A stretch of DNA of 64,000 nucleotides, taken from Brucella tritici. GTDB taxonomy: Bacteria > Pseudomonadota > Alphaproteobacteria > Rhizobiales > Rhizobiaceae. A program made the position numbers and the translations under genes. Below the pieces are notes generated by a model that was not told the origin of the DNA, ran no database searches, and was given only the letters and a program-made list of their open reading frames with translations. Numbering within the stretch: the stretch's first letter is position 1; each line of letters starts with the position of its first letter. Shown here piece after piece: positions 8,569 to 18,100 of this stretch. Location of the stretch: positions 1 through 64,000 of the forward strand of contig NZ_WBWA01000020.1 of the NCBI RefSeq assembly GCF_008932295.1, in the 5' to 3' direction.

Positions 8569-9828
8569 TCAGATGATGAAATCAGCGAGTACCTGATTGT
8601 CCGTGATGTCCTGATAAGCCCAACCGGCTTCTGCGAATTTCTTTTCCAGGAGCTTGAAGTTTGATGCGTTCTTCGTTTCGATGCCGATCAGCACGGAACC
8701 GAAATTGCGCGCCGATTTCTTCAAATATTCGAAACGCGCGATATCGTCTTCCGGTCCCAGAAGATCGAGGAATGAACGAAGCGCACCCGGCCTCTGCGGA
8801 AAGCGGAAGATGAAATATTTCTTCAAGCCTTCGAAGCGCAATGCGCGCTCACGCACATCCGGCAGGCGCTCGAAATCGAAATTGCCGCCCGAGACAACAA
8901 TGACGATGCGCTTGCCTTTGAGGTCACTCTTCTTGAAATCCTTCAACGCATCGATGCCGAGTGCGCCCGCCGGCTCAAGCACGACACCTTCAATATTGAG
9001 CATTTCGATAATCGTTGCGCAAAGCCGGTTTTCCGGAACCGTTATGACAGTTTTCGGATCAAACCCTTTGAGAAGCTTGAAGTTTTCCTTGCCGATCTCG
9101 GCAACAGCCGCACCATCGACGAAATTGTCGACATGGGTGAGCTTGATACGCTTGCCTGCTTCAAGACTTCCTTTCAGGCTCGCTGCGCCCTGCGGTTCGA
9201 TAAAGCGGAAATTCGTCTTCCAGCCCAGATCGGAAACATATTGCGTAACGCCGCCAGACAGTCCGCCGCCGCCGACAGGCAGCAGGATAAAGTCGGGCTT
9301 CGTTCCTTCCGGCAATTGTTGTTCGATTTCCAGCGCCACCGTCGCCTGTCCCTCAACAATGCGGGGATGATCGAAAGGCGGAACCATCACGCCTTTCTGG
9401 CTTGCGGCAAATTCCTGCGAAGCGGCATAGCAAACATCGAAAATATCACCCACCAGCTTGATTTCGATGAATTCACCACCAAAAGCGCGGGTCTTGTCGA
9501 TTTTCTGCTGCGGCGTCGTAACCGGCATGAAAACCACACCCTTGCGGCCAAAATGACGGCAGACGAATGCAAAGCCCTGCGCGTGATTGCCTGCGGAGGC
9601 GCAAACGAACACCGCGTTTTTGTCGGTCGTTTCGACAGCCTTGGAAATAAAGTTGAAGGCACCGCGAATCTTGTAGGAGCGGACAGGCGTGAGGTCCTCG
9701 CGCTTGAGCCAAATTTCCGCACCGTACTTCCGCGACAGATAATCGTTGAGTTGCAGCGGCGTTTCGGGAAACAGCGCGCGCATTGCCTTTTCGGCCTCGA
9801 ATACGGATTTGACGAAGGCGGTCATCAT
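8569..9828 (-). CDS. ilvA: Threonine ammonia-lyase (threonine dehydratase)
   Basis: PLP enzyme converting threonine to 2-oxobutanoate, the first step of isoleucine synthesis (or threonine breakdown). The PLP lysine is in SYKIRGAFN (about residue 60), the serine/glycine PLP phosphate loop in PVGGGGLSGG. The C-terminal region from about 330 (GLKKYFIFRFPQRPGALRSFLDLLG) is a single ACT-like regulatory domain, so the enzyme may respond to isoleucine. Length 419 fits the one-ACT-domain class. Two adjacent ATGs (9828, 9825) could start it. Stands between the helicase and tRNA-Leu as its own unit. Confidence 0.9.
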   Translation of the reverse strand: MMTAFVKSVFEAEKAMRALFPETPLQLNDYLSRKYGAEIWLKREDLTPVRSYKIRGAFNFISKAVETTDKNAVFVCASAGNHAQGFAFVCRHFGRKGVVFMPVTTPQQKIDKTRAFGGEFIEIKLVGDIFDVCYAASQEFAASQKGVMVPPFDHPRIVEGQATVALEIEQQLPEGTKPDFILLPVGGGGLSGGVTQYVSDLGWKTNFRFIEPQGAASLKGSLEAGKRIKLTHVDNFVDGAAVAEIGKENFKLLKGFDPKTVITVPENRLCATIIEMLNIEGVVLEPAGALGIDALKDFKKSDLKGKRIVIVVSGGNFDFERLPDVRERALRFEGLKKYFIFRFPQRPGALRSFLDLLGPEDDIARFEYLKKSARNFGSVLIGIETKNASNFKLLEKKFAEAGWAYQDITDNQVLADFII

Positions 9829-10016
9829 TCGACTTTCTGCATTTCCTGCGGGATTTTACCCATGGCTACATGGGTTTAACAATGCAGACAAGGTTGAAGG
9901 TCCGAACTTGAGCTGGAATGCATCGTTTGACCAGATAGATTTGCGACCGGTTACCCTCTGAAACCGATGTGGTGTCAGGCCGCTAAATCAACAATTCAAA
10001 GCAGGAGTAACTATAG

Positions 10017-10103
10017 TGGTGCCCGCAGCCGGACTTGAACCGGCAAGCCCAAACGGGCGGCGGATTTTAAGTCCGCAGTGTTTACCAATTTCACCATGCG
10101 GGC
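10017..10103 (-). tRNA. tRNA-Leu (anticodon TAA)
   Basis: Reading leftwards from 10103, the acceptor arm GCCCGCA pairs with TGCGGGC next to an encoded CCA (10019-10017). The D arm, anticodon arm CGGACTTAAAATCCG with TAA anticodon, a long variable arm (CGCCCGTTTGGGCTT) and the TPsiC arm GCCGGTTCAAGTCCGGC are all present. The long variable arm is the class II form expected for leucine. Confidence 0.96.
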
Positions 10104-10234
10104 ATCGCTTGGGTATGCGCGTCCTTAGCAATTAAAAGGAGAGCTTTCAATGGCAAAACCGTGGGTTAGTCGTGGGAAGGAACTGTCAGTTTTAAGGGGA
10201 AGCGCTATCGCTGTAGCCTGACCTGTAAACATGA

Positions 10235-10330
10235 GCGGCAGTTGATGCGATCAACGCGCTGAAGATCGAGTTCGACAAGGCAAGCGTCAACATCCCATAC
10301 GCTCAGATCACTTACCATGTTGTCAAAAAG
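10235..10330 (+). pseudogene. Possible remnant of a mechanosensitive-channel C-terminus
   Basis: A short open stretch reads ...INALKIEFDKASVNIPYAQ..., which resembles the C-terminal segment of MscS-type channels (pattern xxALKxAFDxAGIxIPxPQ). There is no start or upstream part, and the frame runs on into the antisense of wrbA. It may be debris of a lost gene next to the tRNA, or chance. The rest of 10104-10424 holds only a 23-codon ORF (10150-10221) with a good ribosome-binding sequence. Confidence 0.25.
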
Positions 10331-10373
10331 ACAATAAAACAGAAGGCACTAAGTAAGCTCTCTAACAGTCTGC

Positions 10374-10410
10374 ATGAAAAAAACCGCAGACTGACGCTGC
10401 GGCTTTTCTT
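10374..10410 (-). terminator. Terminator of wrbA
   Basis: ccgcag (10384-10389) pairs with ctgcgg (10397-10402) around 7 nt, flanked by A and T runs on both sides (aaaaaaacc...ggctttt), so it can work in either direction. It lies 15-25 nt beyond the wrbA stop. Confidence 0.7.
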
Positions 10411-10424
10411 TATCGAACAGGAGC

Positions 10425-11024
10425 TTAGCCGTGCAGCTTTGCGGTAATCTCTGCAACGCGTTTACCCTGGAACCGGGCACCATCCAATTCTTGCTCCGAA
10501 GGCTGGCGGGAGCCGTCACCATCGGCGGTTGTCGTCATCCCATAAGGAGCACCGCCGCGCACCACATCGTTACCCATCTGCCCTTGGTAAGCATAGGAAA
10601 GCGGGACGATAATCATACCGTGATGCTGCATCTGCCACTGCGTGGAAATAAGCGCCAGTTCCGCCCCACCATGCTGGGTGGCTGTTGAAACCATCACCGA
10701 CCCGACCTTGTTGATGAGCGCGCCCTTTGCCCAAAGCCCGCCGGTCTGGTCGAGAAAGTTCTTCATCTGAGATGCCATCATGCCGTAGCGGGTGGCAGTA
10801 CCGATGATAATGGCATCATAATCTGCAAGTTCAGCCGGCGTGGCAATCGGCGCCTCCTGGTCAACCTTATAGTGCGAAGCCTTCGCGACATCAGGCGGAA
10901 CCAACTCCGGCACCCGCTTGATCGTGACTTCCGCACCGCCTTCCCTTGCCCCCTCAGCGGCAGCCTTGGCCATTTTTTCCATGTGACCATAGGCCGAATA
11001 ATACAACACCAGCACTTTAACCAT
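10425..11024 (-). CDS. wrbA: NAD(P)H:quinone oxidoreductase WrbA
   Basis: FMN-dependent tetrameric flavoprotein that reduces quinones by two electrons, protecting against oxidative stress. The 199-residue product has the flavodoxin-like FMN phosphate loop [12 protein letters not shown] at residues 7-18, the [24 protein letters not shown] signature and the C-terminal HG(A)/[17 protein letters not shown] segment typical of WrbA. Length equals the family norm (about 198). Single gene with its own terminator. Confidence 0.95.
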   Translation of the reverse strand: MVKVLVLYYSAYGHMEKMAKAAAEGAREGGAEVTIKRVPELVPPDVAKASHYKVDQEAPIATPAELADYDAIIIGTATRYGMMASQMKNFLDQTGGLWAKGALINKVGSVMVSTATQHGGAELALISTQWQMQHHGMIIVPLSYAYQGQMGNDVVRGGAPYGMTTTADGDGSRQPSEQELDGARFQGKRVAEITAKLHG

Positions 11025-11194
11025 GTGACGTCTCCATATCCCGTTTTGTGAGGCCCCAACCTCGAAAGGTTCAATTAGGGGAGCGGCCTTCTTTGAAAAG
11101 ACGCAACTTCTCGCAAACCAAGGAAATGCTGAAATAAAGCAGTTGCAGCCTTGTCCTGCTGGGGCTTAACTGATGTCAGAAATGGAGTCTGGAT

Positions 11195-11953
11195 ATGACC
11201 AACAATCCGCAGCAAGCCGTCAGGGCCGCCATGCTGGCAATTGGCGACGAGCTTCTCTCAGGCCGCACCAAGGACAAGAACATAGGGCATCTCGCCGATG
11301 TTCTCACAGCGGCAGGCATTGATCTCAAGGAAGTGCGGATTGTCCCGGACGAGGAAGCGGCCATTGTAGCGGCTCTCAATGCGTTGCGGCCGCATTATGA
11401 CTATGTCTTCACATCAGGCGGGATAGGCCCTACCCATGACGACATTACCGCCGATGCGGTTTCCGCAGCCTTTGGCGTGCCGTGCATCTATGATGAGAAA
11501 GCCATGAAGCTGCTCGGCGACAATTATGCAAAGCGCGGACTGGAATTCACCGACTCACGCAAGCGCATGGCGCGCATGCCACAAGGGTCGGAGCATATAG
11601 CGAACCCTATCTCCGCTGCACCCGGTTTTCATATCGGCAATGTCTATGTGATGGCGGGCGTGCCGTCCGTCTTTCAGGCTATGCTCGACAATGTGCTGCC
11701 CACACTGAAAACCGGTCGCAAACTTCTGTCCAGATCGGTGCTTTGTCCCTTTGGCGAAGGCGTGATCGGCGCTCCATTGACGGAAATTCAAAAGGAAAAC
11801 CCCGAGACGATCATCGGTTCTTATCCGAAATTCGAGAATGGACGCTTCAGCACGGAGCTGGTTGTCCGCGGCAGCGATCCCGAAAAAATAGATACGGCAA
11901 TCGATGCAATCGAAAAAATGATCTCATCGCTGGAAACCGAAGGAGCTGCTTAA
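11195..11953 (+). CDS. CinA N-terminal/MoaB-like (molybdopterin-binding fold) protein
   Basis: The 252-residue protein is the MoaB/MogA-like half of CinA. It shows AMLAIGDELLSGRTKDKNIGHLADVLTAAG at the N-terminus and the FTSGGIGPTHDDITADAV signature, followed by the CinA-type KRMARMPQGSEHIANP segment. The C-terminal amidohydrolase (PncC) domain of full CinA is absent. The full-length relatives act on ADP-ribose or damaged nicotinamide nucleotides; whether this short form does so is unknown. Start ATG 11195 follows GGAGTC(TGGAT). It may share a transcript with the stress protein 76 bp downstream. Confidence 0.82.
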   Translation: MTNNPQQAVRAAMLAIGDELLSGRTKDKNIGHLADVLTAAGIDLKEVRIVPDEEAAIVAALNALRPHYDYVFTSGGIGPTHDDITADAVSAAFGVPCIYDEKAMKLLGDNYAKRGLEFTDSRKRMARMPQGSEHIANPISAAPGFHIGNVYVMAGVPSVFQAMLDNVLPTLKTGRKLLSRSVLCPFGEGVIGAPLTEIQKENPETIIGSYPKFENGRFSTELVVRGSDPEKIDTAIDAIEKMISSLETEGAA

Positions 11954-12029
11954 TCCTTTGCAACCTTTTGCCCGCGCAACTCGTTGCATTATATGCTAAA
12001 ATAGAAGAACAACCGGAAGGAGTTCGGTC

Positions 12030-12875
12030 ATGTCCTACAAGACGGTGGTTGCCTATTCTCGCAGTGAATCCGAGTTGAAGCGGGTTGCGTCCGCCGTTGG
12101 ACTTCTAAAGCAGAAGGTGCCCGATATTCATGTTATCGGGCTTTATTCCATTCCTTCTCCCATTGTCTACGCCGACCCGAACGGCTTCATCGATCCGGGA
12201 ATGTTCGAACTGCATGACAAGCAGCACAAGGAGCTTTCCGAAAGACTGAAACATGTCTTCGAAGAGGAAATGCGCCGTCAGGGCATCAATTATGAATATC
12301 GCATCACGCGTTCGGAAACGGGCACAGCCGCAGATGGCGTGCTGACGGCATGTCTTGGAGCAGAAATGCTGGTCGCGGGACAACCCGACCCGGACGATCC
12401 CGCCACCAATGACGAAACCGCCGATACGATTGTTTTCAATTCAAGCTGCCCCGTTTTGCTGGTTCCCTATGCACCGGTGCTGCAGATGGTTTCGCTCGAC
12501 CGCATCGTCGTCGCATTTAACGGCAAGCGGGAAGCGGCCCGGGCCGCTTTCGACGCCCTGCCCTTGATGAAACATGCAGACAGAACGGAAATCGTTTGGG
12601 TCGACCCGCCGGAAATCGAAGGCGAGGATCAGGCTTTGGCGAGCCATGATATTGCAGAGTCGATATCGCGGCATGGCATTAACGTAACCCCTGCGGCCAT
12701 TGCATCCAACGGGCGCTATGCGCAGGATGCATTGCGGGAACATATCATCGCGGAACGCGCTGATCTTCTGGTAATGGGTGCTTACAGTCATTCGCGGCTG
12801 CGAGAACTGGTTTTTGGCGGCGTGACACGATCCATGTTGAACGAGCTGCCCATTCTCACGCTTTTCTCGCGTTAG
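12030..12875 (+). CDS. Universal stress protein with two Usp domains
   Basis: A 281-residue cytoplasmic protein formed of two UspA-like halves (about 1-147 and 153-281). The second half has the clearer ATP-binding type motif near its end, VMGAYSHSRLRELVFGGVTRSML, and the usual LDRIVVAFNGKREAARAAFDAL opening. The first half lacks a convincing nucleotide loop. An AAGGAG precedes the ATG at 7 nt. Such proteins support survival under starvation, hypoxia or oxidative stress; the specific cue here is unknown. Confidence 0.85.
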   Translation: MSYKTVVAYSRSESELKRVASAVGLLKQKVPDIHVIGLYSIPSPIVYADPNGFIDPGMFELHDKQHKELSERLKHVFEEEMRRQGINYEYRITRSETGTAADGVLTACLGAEMLVAGQPDPDDPATNDETADTIVFNSSCPVLLVPYAPVLQMVSLDRIVVAFNGKREAARAAFDALPLMKHADRTEIVWVDPPEIEGEDQALASHDIAESISRHGINVTPAAIASNGRYAQDALREHIIAERADLLVMGAYSHSRLRELVFGGVTRSMLNELPILTLFSR

Positions 12876-12949
12876 AGGACACTATTAAAGCCAGTTTGAT
12901 CCGACAACTGGCATCAGATGACACGACGCGCTTGCAAGAACACCATTTT

Positions 12950-13140
12950 TGCGGTTATCAGCATCACCCGGCGCTGACTGTGCCGGGTGGAGAGCCTTTT
13001 CCTCTCCCGCCGCCCGCCTGAAATGGGCGCGGATGAAGAAAAGCTGCAGATCCTGACAGTTACAGCGCTTGGCAATCCGTCACAGCGCATTTTTGGTTTT
13101 TAAAGGTCCGGAGAACGAACTCCGGATCGTTCCACGGAGC
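12950..13140 (+). other. Hairpin-rich leader upstream of gpt
   Basis: The 271 bp between the stress-protein gene and gpt contain consecutive GC-rich pairings: cacccggc/gccgggtg (about 12965-12989), a ggagag/ctctcc pairing (about 12990-13008) and cgcccgc/gggcgcg (about 13011-13032), then an unstructured stretch to the start codon. This could be an attenuator or metabolite-sensing leader for the purine salvage gene, or a small RNA. I do not recognise a named riboswitch in it. Confidence 0.3.
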
Positions 13141-13146
13141 GTTTCG

Positions 13147-13644
13147 ATGTCCTTGCCAGATAAAGCCTTTCCCGTTTCATGGGATCAGTTCCACCGCGAT
13201 GCCCGCGCCCTCGCCTGGCGTATTTCCGGCATGAATCGCGATTGGCATGCAATTGTCGCCATCACGCGTGGCGGACTGGTTCCGGCAGCAATCGTTTGCC
13301 GCGAACTCGGTATTCGCCTCATCGAAACCGTCTGTATTGCCTCCTATCATGATTACACGTCGCAAGGTGACATGCAGATCCTCAAGGGCGTGAGCGAAAC
13401 GCTTCTGGAAAATGGCGGCGAAGGCGTCATCGTTGTTGATGATCTGACCGACACCGGCAAAACCGCAGCCATCGTGCGCGAAATGATGCCGAAGGCCCAT
13501 TTTGCAACGGTCTATGCCAAGCCTAAAGGCCGTCCACTGATCGATACCTTTGTAACAGAGGTTTCTCAGGACACCTGGATCTACTTCCCGTGGGATATGG
13601 GCTTTACCTATCAGGAGCCGATCGCAGGCGACAAGCGCGGCTGA
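13147..13644 (+). CDS. gpt: Xanthine phosphoribosyltransferase
   Basis: Purine salvage: converts xanthine (and guanine) plus PRPP to the nucleotide. The 165-residue protein matches Gpt length; the PRPP loop reads [14 protein letters not shown], and [24 protein letters not shown] is the usual N-terminal signature. ATG 13147 ([25 protein letters not shown]) is preceded by CGGAGC; the frame opens at 13069 but the extra residues are not family-like. It is a single gene with a long structured leader. Confidence 0.93.
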   Translation: MSLPDKAFPVSWDQFHRDARALAWRISGMNRDWHAIVAITRGGLVPAAIVCRELGIRLIETVCIASYHDYTSQGDMQILKGVSETLLENGGEGVIVVDDLTDTGKTAAIVREMMPKAHFATVYAKPKGRPLIDTFVTEVSQDTWIYFPWDMGFTYQEPIAGDKRG

Positions 13645-13950
13645 CACGTTGCGCATCCGGTCAGAACCGGTGCAAACTCGATATTCGTTTTATGAAAACG
13701 CTACGAAACGAAAACAAATGAACGCGGTTGCGGTGATATTTCCGCCGCAATCGCACCTTATGGAAAGCGCTCCGAAATAACGCCGATTGAGAGCGGATAG
13801 CGTTTTTAAAGCAGCCATCCCTTCCCATAATTTTAGTAATATCTTTAAAATAAAAGCTTTTTTCGGATATTTTCAAAGGTCTGTTGCCTAACTAATCTGT
13901 TGTTATTTTGGCGAATCGGATCATGCTATTTAAAAAAGGGGATTTTCGCG

Positions 13951-14439
13951 GTGAAGACGCAGGCCAAACAACTTATTGCAACCGAAAAGCGTATTCTAAC
14001 GCCTTCGGGTCGTTTGCAGCAGGTTGCGGCGCTGGTCTATCGTCGCGACATGGGTGCCCTCAAGGTTCTCGTCATCACGAGCCGCGGAACAGGCCGCTGG
14101 ATCATCCCCAAGGGCTGGCCGCAGGTTGGTCGCACACTGGCGGAAACAGCGCTTCGCGAAGCCTATGAAGAAGCTGGCATCCGTGGCGAAGTCTCACCCG
14201 TACCAATTGGCAGTTTCTGCTATTGCAAGACGGATCTTCCGCCTGAACGCATAAACCAGTTCACGGCAGCGGTATTCGCGGTGCAGTTTACCGGGCAGGA
14301 GAATGATTGGCCTGAACGGGATCAACGCATCTGTGAATGGGTGTCGCCGCAGGAGGCGGCCCATCGTGTTGAAGAAACCGAATTGAAGCAGATATTGAAC
14401 CAGTTTGGTGATTCGGGGATCGCTGCGGCTGCCGAGTGA
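13951..14439 (+). CDS. Nudix hydrolase (diadenosine/diphosphoinositol polyphosphate-type)
   Basis: Hydrolyses nucleoside diphosphate-X compounds; 162 residues. The Nudix region reads PKGWPQVGRTLAETALREAYEEAGI: the catalytic REAYEEAG part is intact, but the first glutamate of the Gx5E element is arginine, as I recall is common in the PKGW subgroup (DIPP/Ap(n)A-like). I prefer GTG 13951 because AAGGGGA lies about 10 nt upstream; a TTG at 13900 is the alternative. The 13645-13950 gap upstream is AT-rich with an imperfect inverted repeat (gcggttgcgg.../...ccgcaatcgc near 13726-13752) and no gene. Confidence 0.83.
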   Translation: MKTQAKQLIATEKRILTPSGRLQQVAALVYRRDMGALKVLVITSRGTGRWIIPKGWPQVGRTLAETALREAYEEAGIRGEVSPVPIGSFCYCKTDLPPERINQFTAAVFAVQFTGQENDWPERDQRICEWVSPQEAAHRVEETELKQILNQFGDSGIAAAAE

Positions 14440-14615
14440 GTAACTTGCAGCCTGCACTGCCAACATTTATTCTGTATAGCGTTCTTTTCGTGGGGATTTC
14501 CGCCTTCTTCGGCGCATTTCACCGAAATTCCCCCTCAAGCTGCCGCTACAAGCGACTCTTCTGGCTCCCAAAACCTTGTAGCCGGCTTGGTTCGCAAAAG
14601 TGTCGCTTCTCCCCG

Positions 14616-14624
14616 TTATCCACA
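14616..14624 (+). promoter_or_regulatory. Perfect DnaA box (TTATCCACA) upstream of nrdJ
   Basis: The nonamer TTATCCACA is the canonical high-affinity DnaA box. It lies 20 bp from an NrdR-like box and about 560 bp before nrdJ. In enteric bacteria DnaA controls nrdAB through such boxes; a similar link here is inference from one site. Confidence 0.45.
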
Positions 14625-14642
14625 TTTGCCCCAAGCTGTTAC

Positions 14643-14658
14643 GCACAATATCTAGATG
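14643..14658. promoter_or_regulatory. NrdR-box-like site 1
   Basis: Core CAATATCTAG (14646-14655) matches 9 of 10 positions of the NrdR consensus core CwAtATaTwG. Confidence 0.4.
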
Positions 14659-14900
14659 CTGGAGTGTTGCAGCAAACCATTGCTTGACGGTCGCATCCGA
14701 GTCGTTTTTTATGGAGCTATCGTTGCGTAGGTAGCGTGATCGGATGTTGTAATCTGCCGGTCTTTTTTTCGGTCAAGTTGAGTATCGAACGGGCGTAGCG
14801 CTTTGAAAGTGCGATTTTCGCTCGGTGCTTTCTTGCGCCCAGAATCTGGGCGTGCCGGTCTCTGGAGAAGCAGATGCAGCGTCGAGCAGAAACAGCGTTA

Positions 14901-14916
14901 ACACTAGATTTAGTAT
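14901..14916. promoter_or_regulatory. NrdR-box-like site 2
   Basis: acaCTAGATTTAGtat: the left flank aca and the core match the NrdR consensus at 8 of 10 core positions. Confidence 0.35.
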
Positions 14917-15129
14917 TTGCGCTCATGCTCCTTACAAGATAAGGTATTTTTCGTTCCGCTGATTTTGAACTTCGATAATGCCAGCAAGGTTGCAATTAAG
15001 CTCCCCTGAGGCGTTTTTTCGTGAGCTTTCGATGATGCGGAAGCGGATTTCCGGGAGTTTTCTCCCCAACAAGACGCTCCTCCCGCAGAAGAGCTGTTTT
15101 GACAGAGACGCGATACAGACAGGCCGTGG

Positions 15130-15164
15130 CTGAAAACCGTCACTAGAGCTACTATATATAGAAC
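15130..15164 (+). promoter_or_regulatory. nrdJ: Candidate nrdJ promoter overlapped by NrdR-box-like site 3
   Basis: CTATATATAG (15152-15161) is a perfect NrdR core (CwAtATaTwG). It coincides with a plausible -10 hexamer TATATA (15153-15158) placed 17 bp from a weak -35, CTGAAA (15130-15135). A repressor bound there would block RNA polymerase, which is how NrdR works in other bacteria. The rest of 14440-15179 holds no gene but has a 7-bp hairpin cgcccag/ctgggcg (14836-14852). Confidence 0.45.
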
Positions 15165-15179
15165 GTTTGGATGGGACAG

Positions 15180-18100
15180 ATGAAGATCGAACGCCGTTTC
15201 ACGAAAGAGAATCAGTCGGCCTATGCGGACATCGCGTTCCGGACTGCGACCAGCGAGATCAAGAATCCCGATGGATCCATCGTATTCCGCCTCGAAAACA
15301 TCAATGTGCCCGCGCAGTTCAGCCAGGTTGCCGCTGACATTCTCGCGCAGAAATATTTTCGCAAAGCTGGCGTTCCCGCACAGCTGAAGAAGGTCGAGGA
15401 AAACGACGTTCCTTCGTGGCTGTGGCGCTCTGTTGCCGATGAGGAAGCACTCGCCAAGCTGCCGGAAAGCGAGCGCTATGGCTCCGAAATGGATGCCTGC
15501 CAGGTTTTTGACCGTCTTGCCGGCACCTGGACCTACTGGGGCTGGAAGGGTGGCTATTTCGCGTCCGAGGAAGATGCCCTCGCCTTCCGCGACGAGCTTG
15601 CATACATGCTCGCAACGCAGCGCGTGGCTCCGAACAGCCCGCAATGGTTCAACACCGGCTTGCATTGGGCCTATGGCATCGACGGTCCCGGCCAGGGCCA
15701 TTTCTATGTTGACTGGCAAACCGGCAAGCTGACCAAGTCCAAGTCGGCCTACGAACATCCGCAGCCGCATGCCTGCTTCATCCAGTCCGTTGGCGACGAC
15801 CTCGTCAATGAAGGCGGCATCATGGATCTGTGGGTCCGCGAGGCACGCCTCTTCAAATACGGCTCTGGCACCGGTTCCAACTTCTCTTATCTGCGCGGCG
15901 AAGGTGAAAAGCTTTCCGGCGGTGGCAAGTCCTCCGGTCTGATGAGCTTCCTCAAGATTGGCGACCGCGCTGCGGGCGCAATCAAGTCGGGCGGCACGAC
16001 CCGCCGCGCCGCCAAGATGGTGGTGGTCGACATCGATCACCCGGATATCGAGGAATATATCGACTGGAAGGTCAAGGAAGAGCAGAAGGTTGCTTCGCTC
16101 GTCACCGGCTCCAAGATCGTCAAGCAGCATCTGACCGCCATCATGAAGGCTTGCGTCAACTGCGAAGCCGACAATGATGATTGCTTCGACCCGGCGAAAA
16201 ACCCTGCCCTGAAGCGCGAAATCAAGGCTGCGAAGAAGAACCAGGTTCCGGAGAACTACGTCAAGCGCGTGATCCAGTTCGCGCGTCAGGGCTATACCGA
16301 TATTCAGTTCAAGACCTATGACACGGACTGGGATTCGGAAGCCTATCTCACCGTTTCTGGCCAGAACTCCAACAATTCCGTCTCGCTGAAGGACGAATTC
16401 CTGCGCGCTGTCGAAAACGACGGCGACTGGAACCTGACGGCTCGTCGCGACGGTCGCGTCATGAAGACGCTGAAGGCGCGCGATCTTTGGGAAAAGATCG
16501 GTTACGCCGCCTGGGCGTCCGCTGATCCGGGCCTGCATTACAACACGACCATGAACGACTGGCACACCTGCCCGACGGCTGGTCCGATCCGTGCTTCCAA
16601 TCCGTGCTCGGAATATATGTTCCTTGACGACACGGCCTGCAATCTGGCGTCGATCAACCTGCTCACCTATCGCAACAAGGACGGTTCGTTCAATATTGCG
16701 GCTTACGAGCACACGGCGCGCCTGTGGACCATCGTTCTCGAAATCTCGGTGATGATGGCGCAGTTCCCGTCGAAGGAAATCGCACGTCTCTCTTATGAAT
16801 ACCGTACGCTCGGCCTCGGCTATGCCAATATTGGCGGCCTGCTGATGACTTCCGGCATTCCTTATGACTCCGACGAAGGCCGCGCCATCTGCGGTGCGCT
16901 GACGGCGATCATGACCGGTGTGGCCTATGCCACCTCTGCTGAAATGGCGAAGGAACTCGGGACCTTCCCGAGCTATGAGCCCAATGCCGAGCACATGCTG
17001 CGCGTCATTCGCAACCACCGCCTCGCTGCCCATGGTGAGACCGAAGGTTATGAAGGCCTTGCTGTCAATCCAGTGGCGCTGATTGCCGAAGATTGCCCGG
17101 ATCAGGACCTGATCACCCATGCCCGTGCGGCCTGGGACAAGGCGCTGGAACTTGGCGAAAAGCACGGCTACCGCAACGCACAGTCCACAGTCATCGCGCC
17201 GACCGGCACGATCGGCCTCGTCATGGACTGCGACACGACCGGTATCGAACCGGATTTCGCACTGGTGAAGTTCAAGAAGCTGGCCGGTGGCGGCTACTTC
17301 AAGATCATCAACCGCGCCGTGCCGGAAGCACTCCGCACGCTCGGCTACTCAGAAAGCCAGATCGCCGAAATCGAAGCCTATGCTGTCGGTCACGGCAACA
17401 TCAATCAGGCGCCGGGCATCAACCCGTCTTCGCTGAAGTCCAAGGGCTTCACCGATGAGAAGATCGAAGCCCTGAATGCCGCTCTCAAGAGCGCATTCGA
17501 CATCAAGTTCGCTTTCAACAAGTGGACGCTGGGCGAAGACTTCTGCAAGGACGTACTGAAGCTCACCGATGAACAGCTCAGCGATTTCTCGTTCGAGATG
17601 CTCCCGGCGCTGGGCTTCGCCAAGAAGGACATCGAAGCTGCCAACATCCATGTTTGCGGCGCGATGACCCTCGAAGGTGCTCCTTTCCTCAAGGAAGAGC
17701 ATTACGCTGTATTCGATTGCGCAAATCCGTGCGGCAAGATCGGCAAGCGTTATCTGTCGGTCGATAGCCACATTCGCATGATGGCCGCCGCGCAGCCGTT
17801 CATATCGGGCGCGATCTCCAAGACGATCAACATGCCGAACGACGCAACCGTCGAGGACTGCAAGAACGCCTACATGCTGTCCTGGAAGCTGGCACTCAAG
17901 GCCAACGCGCTTTATCGCGACGGCTCCAAGCTTTCGCAACCCCTCAACGCCGCCCTCATCTCGGATGATGAGGACGAAGACGATGCAGTCGAGGCACTGA
18001 TCGAAGCACCGGCGGCGGCCCGTGCCGTTCAGGTGACTGAGCGAATCGTCGAGAAGGTCGTAGAAAAGATCGTGCACGAGCGCGACAAGTTGCCGAACCG

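Noticed and set aside
14440..15179. Cobalamin riboswitch upstream of nrdJ
   Set aside because: Expected for some B12-dependent enzymes, but the conserved B12-box GCCACTG and core are not visible.
14910..17165. 751-codon minus-strand frame
   Set aside because: Antisense to nrdJ, whose identity is certain; long because of codon bias in the sense strand.
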